NCBI GenBank assembly: GCA_029876055.1
Contig: CM056874.1
Span: 8,680,001-8,744,000, forward strand
Direction of reading: 5' to 3'
Origin: Madurella fahalii
Taxonomy: Eukaryota; Ascomycota; Sordariomycetes; Sordariales
DNA: 64,000 nucleotides
The position numbers and the translations under genes were made by a program. The notes under the pieces were generated by a model that did no database searches, was not told the DNA's origin, and saw only the letters and a program-made list of their open reading frames with translations. Below are positions 25,001 to 36,106 of the stretch, piece by piece; position 1 is the first letter of the stretch; the number at the start of each line of letters is the position of its first letter.

Positions 25001-27322
25001 CAAGTCTTGGTTCGATGAGCTCTTGGGTACCTCCCACACACCGGAGGGGAAAATGAATAATAATAAATGACCTCGTGGCTGTGCCGTGGACTTGGTGTGC
25101 TAGGCCACCCTAGCGAGCTGGTGGGATCGGTCGGGTACGCACATGGACTCACGGTCAGCATCGAGTGACGGGCCAGTCAGGGTTCGTTCCTCGGTCTGGA
25201 CGACGGGCGCTGGGACGTGGTGAGGGGTCGGTGGGTTTGGTGGAATGTGAAATGGGGTACAGAGGGGAATAGGGGGTGTGGATAGGCAAACTCGTCGGGG
25301 AAAACGCCCTGGACGGTGCGGAGAAGATGGCTGCGATCGTGGTAAACGTCTCCGGAGCACCAGGCAAGTGCCCTGGGCCTTTCCTAACTCATCCAAAGTG
25401 GAGAGGAGGACCCGGCCGTGCTCGATGGAGACTAACAAGCCACTAGCAGCACCTTTCACGACCTCGGAACACCCCTCTTTCCGCCTTCCAATGTGATATT
25501 TTGCTCTGCCGCCATGCATCGCATAAATACATGCACAGGCAGGCCGGATGTGGCACCCGCGGGTCCAAGACGTCAAGCCATCTGCGCACGATAACACCTA
25601 ACCTGCCATTGAAGACGGCGTTCCGATGCAGGGCTTCCCGCCATGGTTGCTATTGTCGCGGCAAGCGAATGCACGCCCACGCCCTGCCGCCTGCGATGGT
25701 CGAGCTGTTAGATGAAGAACGTCCACGGCAGTTGGGGGTTTTCACGACACGGGCGAATCGGACTGTCAATGCGGCAGCAGGCTGGCATACCCGGGGACGG
25801 CTAACGCAAGAGGAGGCCGGTGAGGTCGCAGTCTACTTTTTGATAATGCCGGCTCGTGGGCGGGGCGGGGGACGTAAAGAAAGAAGTCGGAAGCGGCATC
25901 ATCGCAGTCCGTTGCGTCATGCAGCGCCGAAACATTTTCTTCTGGGCGGCGCGCGGGATTGCGAAGTCGGCAGTGGAACAATGGCCCGGACGCGGCAGAC
26001 GGGCATAGGAATTTTTTGGTTGCCGCGGTGCGACACCTCCAGCCGGTCCCGATAACCAACACCATCCCACCTCGGTGCCACCAAACAACCGCCGCGGATG
26101 GAGTCGGACGGAGATGGATGTGTGGCTGCAATTTGTAGGCGTATGCAAACAACCCAAAATGTGACCGGCGTCTCTCGGTTTGGCGACTCGAATTGCATCA
26201 CTAGCAGTTGCCCAGTCGTTGCCCAGTCGGCAAAACGACGATGGCGACCCAAAGGGAAGGCAATGCACCCACATTGACGACGCCGGGAGATTGTGGCGCT
26301 CCCCCAGCATCAAGTTCTACGCCTGCAACCTCGAAAAGCCTCCGGGACTGACGCATCCAATAGCATCTGAGACGACCATCTGCCGTCCCGCTTATCAGGG
26401 CATCCTACTTGACATCTGGGAATCTCTCGATCGATGCTGCACCGTCACAGAGAAAGGCGGCAGGGAGAGCAACGAGAAAATCTTTCGGGGGGAACCGTGT
26501 AAGAAGCTTATCGGATGCCAAGACCAAGCCTGCTGAGCAACTGCAGAGGAGTTGCAGACGGATGTTCGATTCTCCTGTCACATTTTTGCGCGGATATCCG
26601 TATTCGGTAAAGGGCTCGTCCGACGTGTGGCATCTTGCACGAAATAGAGGGAAGAGAAGCTGATATTACAGATGAGGGCGCAGAGGCCACAAAATAATAC
26701 GGGCTGCCGGGGAAATGACGACGTCACGCCGGGTCTTTTTCTGCTATGTTCAAAGTACCATCTCCCCGCCCCAAAGATCTCAATCTTCCGAATTTATTTT
26801 ATGATAGCTCTCTTTGATGGGGATCCAATAACGAAGCGTCCCCGGGAGAGTCCGGTGGTTGTAGCACCTCCCCGCTCTCGCCTCGGCCTGCGGCGACTAA
26901 GGCCGGGGTTCCGCCCCGCAGACGCAGCCGCAGCCGGAAGGGAAAACTGGAGCCCGGAGAGAGCCTCGGGGGAATTTGTTACATAAGCGGTGGGGGAACT
27001 ATGGTGGAATGATGTCCGGAGGGTGTGAAGACAGGTCACATCACGCCTGCGTCCTGTTTATTGCCTATAATCATGTCGTTTCTGAACTTGCTCGGATTTC
27101 ATTTTCGCCATATCTCTCCCCCATTTGGTTGCCGTTCTCAACTCCTCGTTTCTTGATCCGTTCCGTCCTATCTTGTGCCCTTGGCTTTTGTCACACTACA
27201 TGGGACACGAAGGAGCAAAGCTCCCGGTCTGGCACCGGCTTTTGGGCGTGCATCATGCACGCAATGAATTCGCATTGAAGGTGTACTGTAGTGTAATCGC
27301 CATCAGCCGGGGGTGGGTGTTC

Positions 27323-27340
27323 AAAAAAAAAAAAAAAAAA
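27323..27340. repeat. A18 homopolymer
   Basis: Run of 18 adenines in the gene-poor region. A T19 run lies 240 bp away in the opposite sense. Confidence 0.85.
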
Positions 27341-27576
27341 GAAAACCCATCTCCACCACACTAACTTTTCCTCCACCACTGACACCAGCAACGCCACGAC
27401 TTAGACTGGATTGGTTGACGTGGAATCCACCGCCGGTTGCGATTGATGAAGGGAAAATCAACACGAATACCTCGGCTGCCAGCTGCAGGACCCTCTCTGC
27501 TTCCCACTGGGGACACTGCAGGGCCAGATCACGCATATGTACCTGTATGTGCAGACTCGTGCATGTAGCAAATCCC

Positions 27577-27595
27577 TTTTTTTTTTTTTTTTTTT
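27577..27595. repeat. T19 homopolymer
   Basis: Run of 19 thymines followed by CT/T-rich sequence. With the A18 run at 27323 it makes an inverted A/T tract pair spanning about 270 bp. Confidence 0.85.
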
Positions 27596-28092
27596 CTCTT
27601 CTACTTTTTTTTCTCCTCTTACTTTTCGTCTCGCTTCCGTTTCTGCAAGAGGATGTAGGATCTTGTTGGGGGTATCCAATCTACCGTCTCGTGCTTTTCC
27701 GCGGGACGGGGTTTTCTGGTTCGCTGCGGATTGGATGGACGGGCATGCGGGATCGTGCAGTATCTTGCTTTTGACACAACAGAAATCGATCCCCAATGGA
27801 TACCACGGCCTTTTTTTTCTGCATGCTACTGTAGTGCTGGCTAGGATGGTTAGGTGTAATACTGTGTATCTATGTCGTGTTTTAGAGTAATACGAGCATC
27901 CAATCAATGTGTTCGAGACTGTCTTGTTTAAAGGTAGGTTTCATCGAAGGGACGGAACTGGACTGGCATTTTCCCACAATAATCTCGATCGGACACATGG
28001 CCCACCGGGTGGTGGGGGGTATATCTAACATCTTATATTTTTATTTTTCTATTTTGTCCCTTTCATTTCTGTTGCTCTGTTCATACGTAGTA

Positions 28093-28113
28093 TACTACTA
28101 CTACTACTACTAC
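28093..28113. repeat. TAC microsatellite
   Basis: Seven uninterrupted TAC units in non-coding sequence. Confidence 0.9.
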
Positions 28114-28416
28114 CTCAACCATCCTTGCTTACCGTAGCAGATTGCGAATTGGAGATTGCCTTGCGTGATCGGGATCGTCGATGCCCGAACCGAACCGAAC
28201 CGAAACGGGGACATGGGCTCTAGTGTAGTGCCCATTTACCCCCCTCGGCCCCCGCAGACTAAGGCTGCTTGGTTTCGACTTGCGGATCCTCCATTTGCGG
28301 GGACAATCAGGCTCGCGAAATTACGAATGGACACAGAGTGCAACTCTACTCCATGGTACAGCCACCATGACATGATGGAGATGGAGTTGAGGTGGGCACA
28401 CAACTGAAATTGTGTT

Positions 28417-28432
28417 GGGGGGGGGGGGGGGG
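28417..28432. repeat. G16 homopolymer
   Basis: Run of 16 guanines in non-coding sequence. Such a run could form quadruplex structure or be a length artefact. Confidence 0.8.
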
Positions 28433-28917
28433 AGTTTTGGGGAAGGATGCTTCTTGGCCGGCCGGAGGAGGGTTGTGGATTGGGCAGGTTGTTGGGATGT
28501 ATGTCGGTAGTCTATAAGTGTACAGTACACAGTACTGCAGAGACTGTGACTGTAGTTGCATGCATGTGCGAGCGGACGGGCAGAGATGTTGCTTTTAGGG
28601 GGGGGTGTACGGCGTGCGACTCGGATTGCCCGAGAAGATGAGGAGTAATATGTAGACGAGTGCAAAATAGCCGTCGAGTGGGAGGGCTAAACAAGTTTAA
28701 CCAAGGCAGCTAGCTGCTGGCCATGATTCCACGTGCTTGTTTATATCCTTGATTTTCCAAGATACTGGCTCCTTATTTCCTTGGCCCCGATCAATATAGA
28801 TGATTGACATGGATACAGAACCCCCGGAGACTGAAATCCCATAAAACCCAGCTTGATTAGCACCGCCGCTTATTGTGGAATAAAGAATTGTGTGAAAGAC
28901 CCCCGACCCCGACGCTG

Positions 28918-29202
28918 TTAGAGCCGCCATACGAAGTACATCATGCTTTGGATGCTGCATGCCCTTGTCGTAGCCAAGATCCGGAGGATCTGTATCCTGT
29001 TCCCCGGCTGCTTGCCCCCACCGCGCGCGTAGCGTAAACGCCTGCGGCTATCTTTGTAAGCCTCCGGGACGTCATTCCGGTTTCGCCTCTTGACTCTTGG
29101 TCTCGTGTTTGCGTAGACCATAACGGTAGGAGCAGCAGGAGGGCCATTGGGCGGAATTGGGAGAGGCCGGATTAGGTAACGGACACCAGGCTGGGATGCC
29201 AT
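28918..29202 (-). CDS. Weak candidate small protein, 94 aa
   Basis: ORF with a mildly fungal-like codon pattern and a basic composition. It starts MASQPGVRYLIRPLPIPPNG and contains several Arg/Lys clusters, such as RPRVKRRNRN. No domain, signal peptide or splice continuation could be seen. It stands alone in a gene-poor region with no neighbouring partner. It may equally be a chance ORF in GC-rich DNA, which is the reason for the low score. Confidence 0.2.
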   Translation of the reverse strand: MASQPGVRYLIRPLPIPPNGPPAAPTVMVYANTRPRVKRRNRNDVPEAYKDSRRRLRYARGGGKQPGNRIQILRILATTRACSIQSMMYFVWRL

Positions 29203-30028
29203 GACTTTCCTGCCGCCTTTGGCCCCCCCTGAACTACAACCGTTAAACAGTTTTCACGGTGTGATGAAATATTTGGTGAGGAATCGATGCTCGACTCAGA
29301 TCCGGCCCGAGAAATCGACGCTAAGCAGCCCATCGACAGGCCGATCGCCCTCCCGGCCCGTCTCATGCCCAACTGCCGGCTGCCAGTCCCAGCTATACTT
29401 GTTAAGAGTCTCGAATGTCCGCCCCTTCCCGGTTTGCACCCCGCCCCATGCCCACCGGCCCGTCCCCCACGTGCAGAGCAGGGCGACACAAAACAAGGCA
29501 CAGCAGGACTGGGCAATATGGTGCCGTACGGCTGCTGTGCCGACATAGCCGGCGCGGCGGCCAATCCAGGCCTTGGCCTGGCCTGAACCTGTGACAGTCG
29601 GCAGCTGTCGTCCCCGGAACGGCGAGCCCAGCGTACAGGTGTGGCTCGGTAAGCGGCCGGTTGGTTCGCTTCTCCTGACAGCCAACCGGGGGTTGACGGG
29701 ACGTAGCCGGCCAGCCCTCTCCTTAGCCTCGGGTCGGATGAGGGTAAGGTATCGCGCCTCTTTCCATGCGCCACACACGCCCGTTCGCAGCCCAACCTCC
29801 CCGCCGGTGAGATGGCGGTGGGAAAAAAAGGGGACACCGCGAGTCACCGCGAGTCCCCTCGGGGAGGCGGGCACGGTACTTTTTCCTTCCCACACACAAT
29901 ATCTCTCGTGCCACTAGGGCCACCGTCCAACCGGACACTTCCCCGGTTGCCCACCAGACCTGTTGGATAAGGGAGGCTGGGTAAGACATATCTCACTTTG
30001 ACCTTCCCCGCCGGCCCACTGTATCGAC

Positions 30029-31636
30029 CTAGCCAAGGGGCCCGGCGCAAGATATATCTCGCGTCCCCTTCCCCTTCCCCTCTCCCTCCACGCTCCACTC
30101 CTTCTGACCCTCCCAGCCCACCCCGGGCGTCGTGGCCGCGCTCCCGCGGGCGCTGCTGCATAGCTCAGCGTCCCTCTCGACGACCAACCGCCTGACAAAC
30201 TCGACAATCTGCAGCGCCGCATCCAAGGCCGGGACACTCGTCACGTTCACCGTTAGCGGCCCGGTCGTGCACATGGGCATCGCGAGGCCCACCGTGCCTT
30301 CCTCTCCATGATGAGAGGGGACCCAACCGTCCCCGACAGCCGCGCCGCCTTCCGGCGGGTGGGGAGGGAGAACACCAGAACTGCAACGTCCCTCCAGCCC
30401 CAACTCTAACCCCTCCGGTCCTAGCCTTTCCCTTTGCCCTTCCCCTTCCCCTCCACCGCCATCCCTCCGCGAGCCCCCGTCAAGCCTAACCGTGCGACAA
30501 GCAGCCGAGGGAACGACGGGCTCGCTCCCGCGGCGCGCGATGTCCGCCCGGCGGCCGAGGTCGGGGGGATAACTGGGCCGCAGACTCCCGTTGCGCCGCA
30601 TCGCCGCCACCGCCACCGCGTGCCCGTACCCGTACCCGTACCCGTACCCGTATCCGCCCGGCCCTGGCTCCGGCCCTGGCGCCAGCCCCTGAATCGACGG
30701 CTGCCGCCGCCGCTGACGACGCGCGAGATGCTCCCCCCCGTCGCACCGCAACACCACGGGAACGAACAGGCGCCTCGCGCGGGCCGCGGCCGTCTCCAGC
30801 GTCTGGACCGTCGCGCGCCCCGAGGGCGTGTCCGGGGCGCAGGCGGCGAGGACGGCGATGCGGGCCGTGTTGGACGGCAGGGTGAGCAGGTTGGTGAGGG
30901 CCGTCGCGGAGGTTGTTGGGGAGGTCGGGGTGGATATGGATGTGGATGTGGATGTGGATGTGGATGTGGATGTGGATGTGGATGTGGATGTGGATGTGGG
31001 TGTGGGTGTGGGTGTGGGTGTAGATGTAGATGCGGATGCGGATATGGATGGGCTGGACGGGGCGGCGGTAGTGATTGTTGTTGGAGAGAAGGAGAGGGGT
31101 GGGGGACGGTGGTCAGAGATCGTGGTTGTGGTTGAGACGGTCATGATGGCGGAGGAGGCGGTCGAAGCGGTCGAAGCGGCTGAAGTGGTGGGGGAGATGG
31201 AGCCTGAGAGGGAACAAGAAGAGGATGGGTCCTGCTGGAATAAGGATGTTGCGGATAACGGGCTGGGCGGGCTGGGGTTGTGGTCGAGGTCCGTGTTGAG
31301 GCTGAGGTCGAAGGAGAAGTAGCGTGGGTGTTCGGGGGTTCGAAGTGGTAGGGGTCTGCGTGGACGATGGTTCTGGTGGTTCTTGCGAGGGTGTCTGTCC
31401 TTTCTGCTTCCGCTCTCGGTGTCGCTATCGTCCCCGATGGTGCGCACGTCAACCAGCATTGATTTATCCTTACCGAGTAGCAGCGTCAGAAACTCGGCCA
31501 CCGTCTCTTTCCCGACGCCGCGCCAGCCGTTGATGTACACCAGCGGTGCTGGCGCTGGCTCCATCGGCCGGCAAAAGATGTCTGGTGCAGAGACGGAGGG
31601 GGCGAGGGATGGACGGCGGTCGGCCACTGAATTCAT
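30029..31636 (-). CDS. P-loop NTPase/kinase-like protein with low-complexity insert
   Basis: Single-exon ORF of 535 residues. Near the N-terminus, VYINGWRGVGKETVAEFL (about residues 33-50) is a strand-loop-helix with a Walker A-like GxxGxGKET motif. This is as in the AAA_33/zeta-toxin-like small-molecule kinases that fungi carry as 'NGxxGxGKxT' proteins. A Ser/Thr/Pro-rich insert follows (about residues 100-245), including a (Thr-Ser) run. Then comes a second ordered part, with VPVVLRCDGGEHLARRQ, a GYGYGYGYG run, and a C-terminal block (CTTGPLTVNVTSVPALDAAL plus a following helix) that resembles the nucleotide-binding end of such kinases. I infer a cytosolic phosphotransferase; the substrate is unknown. 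The insert is encoded by an ATCCAC-type hexamer repeat (30931-31050). The ordered parts on both sides remain in frame, so the gene seems intact. Confidence 0.62.
   Translation of the reverse strand: MNSVADRRPSLAPSVSAPDIFCRPMEPAPAPLVYINGWRGVGKETVAEFLTLLLGKDKSMLVDVRTIGDDSDTESGSRKDRHPRKNHQNHRPRRPLPLRTPEHPRYFSFDLSLNTDLDHNPSPPSPLSATSLFQQDPSSSCSLSGSISPTTSAASTASTASSAIMTVSTTTTISDHRPPPLSFSPTTITTAAPSSPSISASASTSTPTPTPTPTSTSTSTSTSTSTSTSTSTSISTPTSPTTSATALTNLLTLPSNTARIAVLAACAPDTPSGRATVQTLETAAARARRLFVPVVLRCDGGEHLARRQRRRQPSIQGLAPGPEPGPGGYGYGYGYGYGHAVAVAAMRRNGSLRPSYPPDLGRRADIARRGSEPVVPSAACRTVRLDGGSRRDGGGGEGEGQRERLGPEGLELGLEGRCSSGVLPPHPPEGGAAVGDGWVPSHHGEEGTVGLAMPMCTTGPLTVNVTSVPALDAALQIVEFVRRLVVERDAELCSSARGSAATTPGVGWEGQKEWSVEGEGKGKGTRDISCAGPLG
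30622..30654. repeat. CCCGTA hexanucleotide repeat (Gly-Tyr coding)
   Basis: About five copies of a CCCGTA unit on the plus strand. Read on the minus strand inside the P-loop gene it encodes alternating Gly and Tyr. Confidence 0.85.
30931..31050. repeat. GGATGT/GGGTGT hexanucleotide repeat (Thr/Ser/Pro coding)
   Basis: About 19 diverging hexamer units lie within the P-loop gene. On the coding strand they read as Thr-Pro then Thr-Ser dipeptides. The unit is six bases, so length changes keep the reading frame. Units drift from GGATGT to GGGTGT to TAGATG across the array. Confidence 0.85.
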
Positions 31637-32377
31637 CAGGTTGTAAGGTTGGTATCATGGTAAATTTCCGTCAATCAGGCTCGGGACTCGAGGTCGGGCC
31701 CTCGGTGTAAACCCACGGGTGGTGTTCCATGATAGCATCCTCGGAACGCGAAGAGCATCAGGCGACAGCGATGATGTTCATATAAGCAAAAGCCGTGCGA
31801 CTGTGTGCTTCCGCAGCGGAACGATGGTTGACTCGGGTTGCGGTTGCGAACACGAGAGGCGGGGCAAATGTTGGAGGGGCAAAAGTTGATACTGACGGGC
31901 CAGAACTTCAAGAGACCGATCTCATCAAGAGAGGGGCGATCTGGCAATCGTGGGCGGAGAGGGCCGAGATGCCGCTGCACGGGGGCACTCCCGGCGGCAA
32001 CGGTTTCCTCAAAACAGTCACATCCCTTCCAACGGCAAGCGCAGCTCTTCGGACGGGCGCTCGCAAACATAGCTGACTGGGTATCGCCAAAACCACCACA
32101 CGCACAACCACTGGTCCCGTCGGGAACGAAGGCACGGAGCAAGGAAGCAGGTCAGCGGGCCTGGCATCAGTCGAAGAGCGGCGGGCACGGGCCTCACTAT
32201 ATTGGTTTGTCTTCAAGGACATATTTCGGGAAGAAGCCGAGATAGAGACTCGGCATGATTGTCAATATACATGAGAGGCCGAGGTGCAAAACCCCAAAGC
32301 CTAAAGATAAGCCCCAGGTCATCTTGGTGGTGATGGCTGCGAAAAGAAATCCGTACGATGTGACTGCTGACTTGGCC
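31637..32377. other. Intergenic, 741 bp
   Basis: Lies between the P-loop gene start and the 3' end of the frameshifted gene, both on the minus strand. It must hold the P-loop gene promoter. No additional gene was found. Confidence 0.55.
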
Positions 32378-33574
32378 TCAGACTTTACCTCCCAAGTACA
32401 AGATATTCTGCTCAATGGCTGCGGTCAGCTCTCCTTGGCCGGTGTAGACATGCGCCACGGTCTGGCCCCAGACCTCGGGGTGGGGTAGCGGGAGGTCGAT
32501 TATGTCGCGGGGACGAATATGTCCGGAGTAGAGCAATGCTGCGAGCACGGGGAAGAAGGCGCGGGCGTAACGTAGGTCTGGCCGAAGGCTTAGCAGAGCT
32601 CCGACAGGGGATGATGACAGCGGGTGGTCACTTACGGATAGGGATTGTGCTCACGCCTCGAACGGGCGATTTGTCAAGGTCCGGTGAGGAGCGCCGCCGG
32701 GGAGCGGGGAGAGACCTCCGGTGACTTAAGTCAGCTGAAGGCCGCTGGGATCCTCCTGGTCCGGGGAGGGCTCCGGGATCGTGGCCCTTAGTTCATCCAT
32801 ATCGAACGTTCGCCGAAGGAGGAAAGGCGCACGCCCGAGCTCGCACGGCCTCACGCGCGCACGGATGGTGACTCGATTCCGCCATTCAGGCGGCCTGCCT
32901 TTGGTTGCTTCCTCCTCGTCAACCGAGGAGCCCCCGCTGGACCTCCGCAGGGCGACAGCCGTCACGAAGCAGCTGGCTTCGGAGCCGTTGCCGAGATAAA
33001 TGTGTCCCCAAGCCTGGAGTTCTTGCCGCAGCTGCTGGCTGCTGCGCCTCGCAGTCGAGAACGATGGTAATGAAGCGCGGCGCTCGGCGGTGATGTCGGC
33101 ACTCGGATCCTGTAGGCGCGGTAGCCCATCCGGCAACCCAGAAAGCAGTATTGATCTCGTCTCCGCTGCGAGGGTCTGTCTCCTGGGGTACGGCATGAAG
33201 AGGCGCGGGGATCGGGGTGATAGGCCGAGGGTACGGGGTGGGGGGAGACTAGCGATAGACGCGCGGCGAGCCTCAAGTGCTTGTTCGGATATTGGTGACA
33301 GGGAGCGGACAGTTGATGGTGGTGATTGCTGAGGCTCAACAAGCCTCCCCCTCTGGTCTAGGCTGTCCACCAAAGCTCGCTCGTGCATTCTCATCGACGG
33401 GACGTAGCCAGGCGATGCCGGGTACATTGCGCCGGGCAAACTGTCTCGTCTAAAGGAGGACGAGTACAGCGGGCTGCGGGCTGCATATCCAGGGCCCCTT
33501 GGATAGTCCGGGTGCTGGTCGCGGCCGGTCCAAACAGGACGCAAGTCTGGACGCAGTCGACTTTGCGTCTCCAT
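32378..33574 (-). CDS. Uncharacterised protein with apparent internal frameshift
   Basis: First segment: ATG at 33574 (alternatively 33613) down to an in-frame TAA at 32728-32726. It encodes a Ser/Arg/Pro-rich N-terminus, then an ordered block including WGHIYLGNGSEASCFVTAVA, RNRVTIRARVRP and RRTFDMDELRATIPE. Second segment, in another frame: an open stretch from about 32792 to 32636, a clear GTAAGT...CAG intron (32635-32578, with a GCTAAG branch site), and a last exon 32577-32378. That exon reads RYARAFFPVLAALLYSGHI, LPLPHPEVWGQTVAHVYTGQ and ILYLGGKV. The last exon resembles a BTB/Skp1-like helical tail in style, but I do not recognise the family. No GT donor exists between 32793 and 32728, so a normal intron cannot join the two frames. 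A one-base sequencing error or a true frameshift mutation is the simplest reading. Confidence 0.6.
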
Positions 33575-34534
33575 CGCAAGGGCTAGCCGAGGGCGACTTC
33601 TCTTGTTGCACACAGATTGGTTGGGGTTTAGGGCGGGAGTCGATCAAGATTCGGCTCGCAGGGTCTGAACTTCTCCGGACAGAAATCATGACGACGGCAA
33701 GGGCGAGACTGGCCACACTGCTTTTGTATCTAGTCCTTTCTTCCCCCTGAAAGAAGATTGCATGCTTTCAAGCACGCATCGTCCGGTGACTCAACCCAGA
33801 CGCAGCCATCCGAGACAAAGCTCTGGGCCACTTTGGGCCACTCCGGGCCACCCATCGCCAACGGCCAAACAAAGCCGGGGGAGCAGTGTAATTTCTCAGC
33901 AAGAGTGGCATGTGCAAGGGCGTGCGATGGCATGCTATGGCATGCTACACGTTCCCGAGCAGACGTTCGTCACCAGCCTCTAGCCAATTTGTGCTACCTG
34001 TGCGTGCAGCTGAGCACAAAGAAGGATATTTAAGGCAACGCCACCAACAGCATTTGCCTGCAGCATCGTGTTCATGGAGAGATTATTCAAGAAAGCCCGT
34101 CACCTGCCGGTAGCCGAAAAGCTGCTTGATGGCGGCGAAGAGATTGAGGGCTGGAATGGAAGTTCGATCTGAGTAAGAGCAACGAAATATACACAGTTGG
34201 TTAGAGAGGGAAGAATGACAGGGGGGTGCCCCAGGACGTCTTGGCAGCAGGGAGAGAGCTTCTGAAGCTTGCCATTGGCTGGATTGAGACCTAGCACCTT
34301 GACGGCCCGCGATTTTATCAGCTGCGAGGTGGGTGAAAGCTGCAACCTGGCTTTGCTGCCATCGTCACCTCTCACTTTCGACCATCTCGGGTACCAGCAG
34401 TACCAGCGTTTCGTTCCTATTTTCTCTCATATCTCCTGTTTGGGGCGATGTCCTCTTGAGATTGGATACAGCCGTCTTTTCTTTTTCGCCTCCCCTCCCC
34501 TCCCCCCTTTCCCCTTTCCGTTGCATTGTCCACC
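33575..34534. promoter_or_regulatory. Divergent promoter region
   Basis: 960 bp between two divergent starts: the frameshifted gene on the minus strand and GWT1 on the plus strand. The 50 bases before the GWT1 ATG are almost pure pyrimidine (about 34475-34530), as is common just upstream of fungal transcription and translation starts. Three near copies of GGGCCACT lie around 33825-33855, and a short GCATGCTATG-like duplication around 33928-33950. No binding factor can be named. Confidence 0.5.
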
Positions 34535-36106
34535 ATGGCGAGCACCGACGCAGCCGCCAATAACGCGACGGCGGCGCAGAGTTACAAGCAGCTGAAGGAG
34601 GACTTCGTCTCGAACCTGTCAGGAGGCTCCGTGACTGAGATTGCTCAGGTTTGCGCGGTGGCGCCAGTATGAGCTGTCAAACGAAGCTAGCTATGGCCGC
34701 CATGTCGCTGACTAGGCAACCCGCAGGTCGTTGCTCTCCTTTGGTCCGCCCTCCAGGCCCGGCAGTCCTTCTTTAGGCCGTACACAACGCTGGCCTTCGT
34801 CGTCGACTTTCTCCTAAACGTAGGCGCCCTCCTGCTCTCTGTCACACTGTATTCGAACGCGCCCCTACTTCTCAACATCCTCCTCCTGACGGCCGCCGCT
34901 TTCGTCTCGGCGATCCCCACGAATGTCTCTGCGCCACGGAAGAAGCCCAGGCTCCCGCCCAATGCGGAGTCCAAGACATCGTCGGTGCCGGCCGGCGCTC
35001 CGTCCACCAAACCCTTCCTGACCAACTACCGGGGCAACATGATGGTGGTTACCTGCATATGCATCCTCGCCGTCGATTTCCGGCTCTTTCCGCGCCGCTT
35101 TGCCAAGGTCGAGACCTGGGGCACCTCGCTGATGGACATGGGCGTTGGGTCGTTCGTCTTCTCGGCGGGCGTCGTCGCTTCTCGACCTGTGCTGAAAGAG
35201 CGAGCCGATAGCCGTGCAACACCCCTGGGCACCCGCCTGGTGCTGTCGTTACGTCACTCCCTGCCGCTGCTAGCGCTCGGCGTCGTGCGGCTGCTCAGTG
35301 TCAAGGGTCTAGACTATGCAGAGCATGTGACAGAGTACGGCGTCCACTGGAATTTCTTCTTCACCCTCGGTTTCTTGCCGCCCTTCGTGGCGCTTTTCCA
35401 GTCGGCGCTCAAGGTGGTTCCCTCGTACGCCGGGTTGGCCATCCTGCTCGGTGTCTTGTACCAGGTTGTCCTGGAGAGCACCCCGCTGAAGGCGTACATC
35501 CTAGTCGGTCCCCGGGATAACCTGCTGTCGATGAACAGAGAGGGCATCTTTAGTTTCTGGGGCTACCTTGCCATCTTCCTGGCTGGTCAGCATACGGGCA
35601 TGTTCGTCCTGCCGAGGAGCCTCGATCCCCGAGGTGTTGCCGGCTCCAAGCGCACCACGCTTCTGCTCACCATGGCCATGTGGTCTGTCGTATGGGTAGC
35701 ACTGTACTTCTTCTGCACCGACTACACATACGGTGCCGGGCTGACGGTGTCTCGGCGACTGGCAAACCTACCCTACATGCTGTGGGTTGTGGCATTCAAC
35801 AGCGCACTCGTGCTCGCTTTCTGTCTCGTCGACACCATCTTTTTCCCGGCGTTTTACAAGGCACAGGATGCAAAGGCAGAAAAGGAAGCATACGACATGG
35901 CGACGAGCAAGGTGCTGAGGGCGTATAACCGCAACGGGTTGGCTGTGTTCCTGCTGGCCAACCTTCTGACCGGCCTTGTCAACATGACGGTGCCTACGCT
36001 GGATGTCGGCAGGATAGCGACTCTAGGGATACTGGTTGCCTATATGGGGACTTTGACTGCCGTCGCAGTCGGATTGGACATGTATGATATTACGATCAAA
36101 CTGTAG
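34535..36106 (+). CDS. gwt1: GPI-anchored wall transfer protein 1 (inositol acyltransferase)
   Basis: Two exons: 34535-34648 and 34727-36106, with intron 34649-34726 (78 bp, CTGACT branch site). They give 497 residues. The N-terminus SYKQLKEDFVSNLSGGS and the downstream VALLWSALQARQSFF match the start of fungal Gwt1/PIG-W. The protein has about a dozen hydrophobic segments spread over the whole length, consistent with a multi-pass ER membrane protein. It includes the conserved TNYRGNMMVVTCICILAVDF stretch (around residue 134) and SMNREGIFSFWGYLAIF. Gwt1 acylates the inositol of GlcN-PI, an early step of GPI-anchor synthesis, and is the target of the antifungal manogepix. The ATG lies in a CACCATGGC context after a pyrimidine-rich leader. 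Length fits the family (about 480-500). It appears intact. Confidence 0.95.

Larger units (their letters stand above)
21697..30028. other. Gene-poor region, 8.3 kb
   Basis: Lies downstream of the glycosyltransferase and up to the stop of the P-loop gene. Many short ORFs occur on all frames, but none shows a domain, a splice-supported extension or a sustained codon bias. One weak candidate is listed at 28918-29202. The region includes several homopolymer tracts and a TAC trinucleotide repeat. The interval 29200-30028 is GC-rich with long overlapping ORFs on both strands, typical of stop-poor GC-rich DNA rather than of genes. Confidence 0.55.

Noticed and set aside
29172..29917. ORFs of about 100-220 codons on both strands
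   Set aside because: Several overlapping frames are open at once because the DNA is GC-rich; none contains a recognisable motif.
30434..31135. 233-codon plus-strand ORF with Cys-Gly repeats
   Set aside because: It is the antisense reading of the hexamer array in the P-loop gene.
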